64,000 bases of DNA, from positions 62,001-126,000 of the forward strand of contig JBNMLP010000006.1 in the NCBI GenBank assembly GCA_050874905.1, given 5' to 3'. The position numbers and the translations under genes are program-made. Numbering within the stretch: position 1 is the stretch's first letter; every line of letters begins with the position of its first letter. The notes beneath the pieces are model-generated. The model saw nothing but the letters and a program-made list of their open reading frames with translations, was not told the DNA's origin and did no database searches. The stretch comes from NC2004 sp050874905 (GTDB lineage: Bacteria; Bacillota; Clostridia; Lachnospirales; Lachnospiraceae). Below, piece by piece: positions 63,270-64,000 of this stretch.

Positions 63270-63304
63270 GGTGTCGTAGGAATATTCCTACGGCACCTTT
63301 TTTT
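63270..63304 (+). terminator. Intrinsic terminator in the amt leader (attenuator candidate)
   Basis: A 13-bp stem (left arm GGTGTCGTAGGAA, right arm TTCCTACGGCACC, one G-U pair) spans 63270-63297 around a 2-base loop, followed by seven T residues. It starts about 13 bases after the predicted start site of the promoter that drives amt. Confidence 0.85.
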
Positions 63305-63353
63305 GTGCATGCATGCCGAAGAAAAAATCTTTTTAAAGAATGGAGGAATTGAT

Positions 63354-64000
63354 ATGGAAGAAATTATGAAAGCAGTCGACAGTGAACTGTTCGGCGTCTG
63401 GTTCCTGATCGGTGCCGCGCTGGTGTTCTGGATGCAGGCTGGATTTGCTATGGTAGAGGCAGGTTTTACCAGAGCGAAGAATGCCGGTAACATCATCATG
63501 AAGAACCTGATGGACTTTTGTATCGGTACTGTCGTATTTATTTTAATTGGTTTTAGTTTATTATTAGGTGAGGATTTAGTTGGATTTATTGGAAAGCCGG
63601 GATTTGATATTTTTACCGCATACGGTGACTTTGACTGGTCTTCCTTCGTATTTAACTTAGTATTCTGTGCCACCACAGCAACAATCGTATCTGGTGCCAT
63701 GGCAGAGCGTACCAAGTTCTTATCCTACTGTATTTACTCCGCAGTCATTTCCGCATTGATCTATCCGATCGAGGCACACTGGATCTGGGGCGGCGGCTGG
63801 TTAGCACAGTTAGGATTCCATGATTTTGCCGGTTCTTGTGCGATCCACATGGTTGGTGGTTTATCAGCCTTAGTTGGTGCAAAGATGTTAGGACCTCGTA
63901 TTGGTAAGTACACAAAGAACAAGAAGGATGGAAGCATCAAGGTAAATGCAATTCCGGGACATAACTTAACGATCGGTGCTCTCGGTGTATTTATCCTGTG
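63354..64000 (+). CDS. amt: Ammonium transporter, N-terminal part (3' end outside window)
   Basis: The frame runs from ATG 63354 (GGAGG 7 bases upstream) to the window end. About 215 residues are visible: helices 1-5, including WFLIGAALVFWMQAGFAMVEAGF, VFNLVFCATTATIVSGAMAER, PIEAHWIWGGGWL and the first pore His in CAIHMVGGLSALVGA. All match the Amt/MEP/Rh family, which imports ammonium across the membrane. The leader carries a probable attenuator. A PII (glnK) gene would be expected downstream but is outside the window. Confidence 0.95.
   Translation, partial: MEEIMKAVDSELFGVWFLIGAALVFWMQAGFAMVEAGFTRAKNAGNIIMKNLMDFCIGTVVFILIGFSLLLGEDLVGFIGKPGFDIFTAYGDFDWSSFVFNLVFCATTATIVSGAMAERTKFLSYCIYSAVISALIYPIEAHWIWGGGWLAQLGFHDFAGSCAIHMVGGLSALVGAKMLGPRIGKYTKNKKDGSIKVNAIPGHNLTIGALGVFIL

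Noticed and set aside
63270..63304. ANTAR-type amt control
   Set aside because: ANTAR targets need two hairpins with hexanucleotide loops carrying A1 and G4. One hairpin with an AATATT centre is present, and the leader before it is too short.
1..64000. CRISPR arrays, tRNA and rRNA genes
   Set aside because: No short regularly spaced repeats and no cloverleaf or rRNA-like segment were seen in any intergenic region; the gaps are mostly promoters and terminators.

Overview
The window looks like a chromosomal segment of a Lachnospiraceae-type gut Firmicute (Clostridia). Reasons: moderate-to-low GC, AGGAGG ribosome binding sites with ATG, GTG and TTG starts, consensus sigma-A promoters, a CotS-like spore-associated kinase-fold gene with a possible sigma-E promoter, a PD-(D/E)XK family transposase of a type common in this family, many secreted proteins with FN3, Big_2 and lysine-rich tails, and a short prolyl-tRNA synthetase. 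The assignment is inferred from protein style, not from a marker gene. I saw no rRNA, tRNA or CRISPR array.

Layout. 1-13000: tail of an RluA pseudouridine synthase, proS, an FN3 secreted protein, cca, a secreted protein, a CotS-like protein, a PEGA lipoprotein, a phosphoglucomutase and an ABC exporter pair. 13000-16100 (minus strand): a phosphoribosyltransferase-like protein, an A-rich spacer, and the beta and small subunits of a sodium-pumping decarboxylase. 16150-24700 (plus): an acidic membrane protein, a GT2 glycosyltransferase, a GtrA-YfhO fusion, a hybrid histidine kinase and a HEAT/methyltransferase protein. 24700-36100: a large subtilase, a YesL-like protein, mutY, Hsp33, an SGNH esterase, a histidine phosphatase, a GNAT protein, clpB and a repeat-bearing membrane protein. 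36180-38085: an operon of a DUF2752 protein, a deformylase, a DUF3990 protein (probable ADP-ribosyltransferase fold) and an overlapping partner. 38290-42570: flavodoxin, a CMD-cupin fusion, a coiled-coil protein, a LysR regulator and a MATE pump. 42600-46000: class II aldolase, a TauE-like permease, and an intact plus a truncated PD-(D/E)XK transposase. 46350-54230: a 1959-residue repeat-built surface protein, a LysA-like decarboxylase and a cyclophilin.

54313-62320 is the most unusual region. An AgrC/AgrA-type two-component system (minus strand) faces a seven-gene cassette (plus strand): a small secreted protein, two extracytoplasmic proteins with look-alike C-terminal halves, three integral membrane proteins and one ABC ATPase. 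The intergenic region between the two halves holds a perfect 15-bp inverted repeat enclosing a second inverted repeat. The cassette is visibly more AT-rich than its flanks. It looks like an acquired, signal-regulated peptide export, immunity or sensing system. The window closes with a glycerophosphodiesterase and an ammonium transporter preceded by a promoter followed directly by an intrinsic-terminator hairpin, which suggests attenuation.
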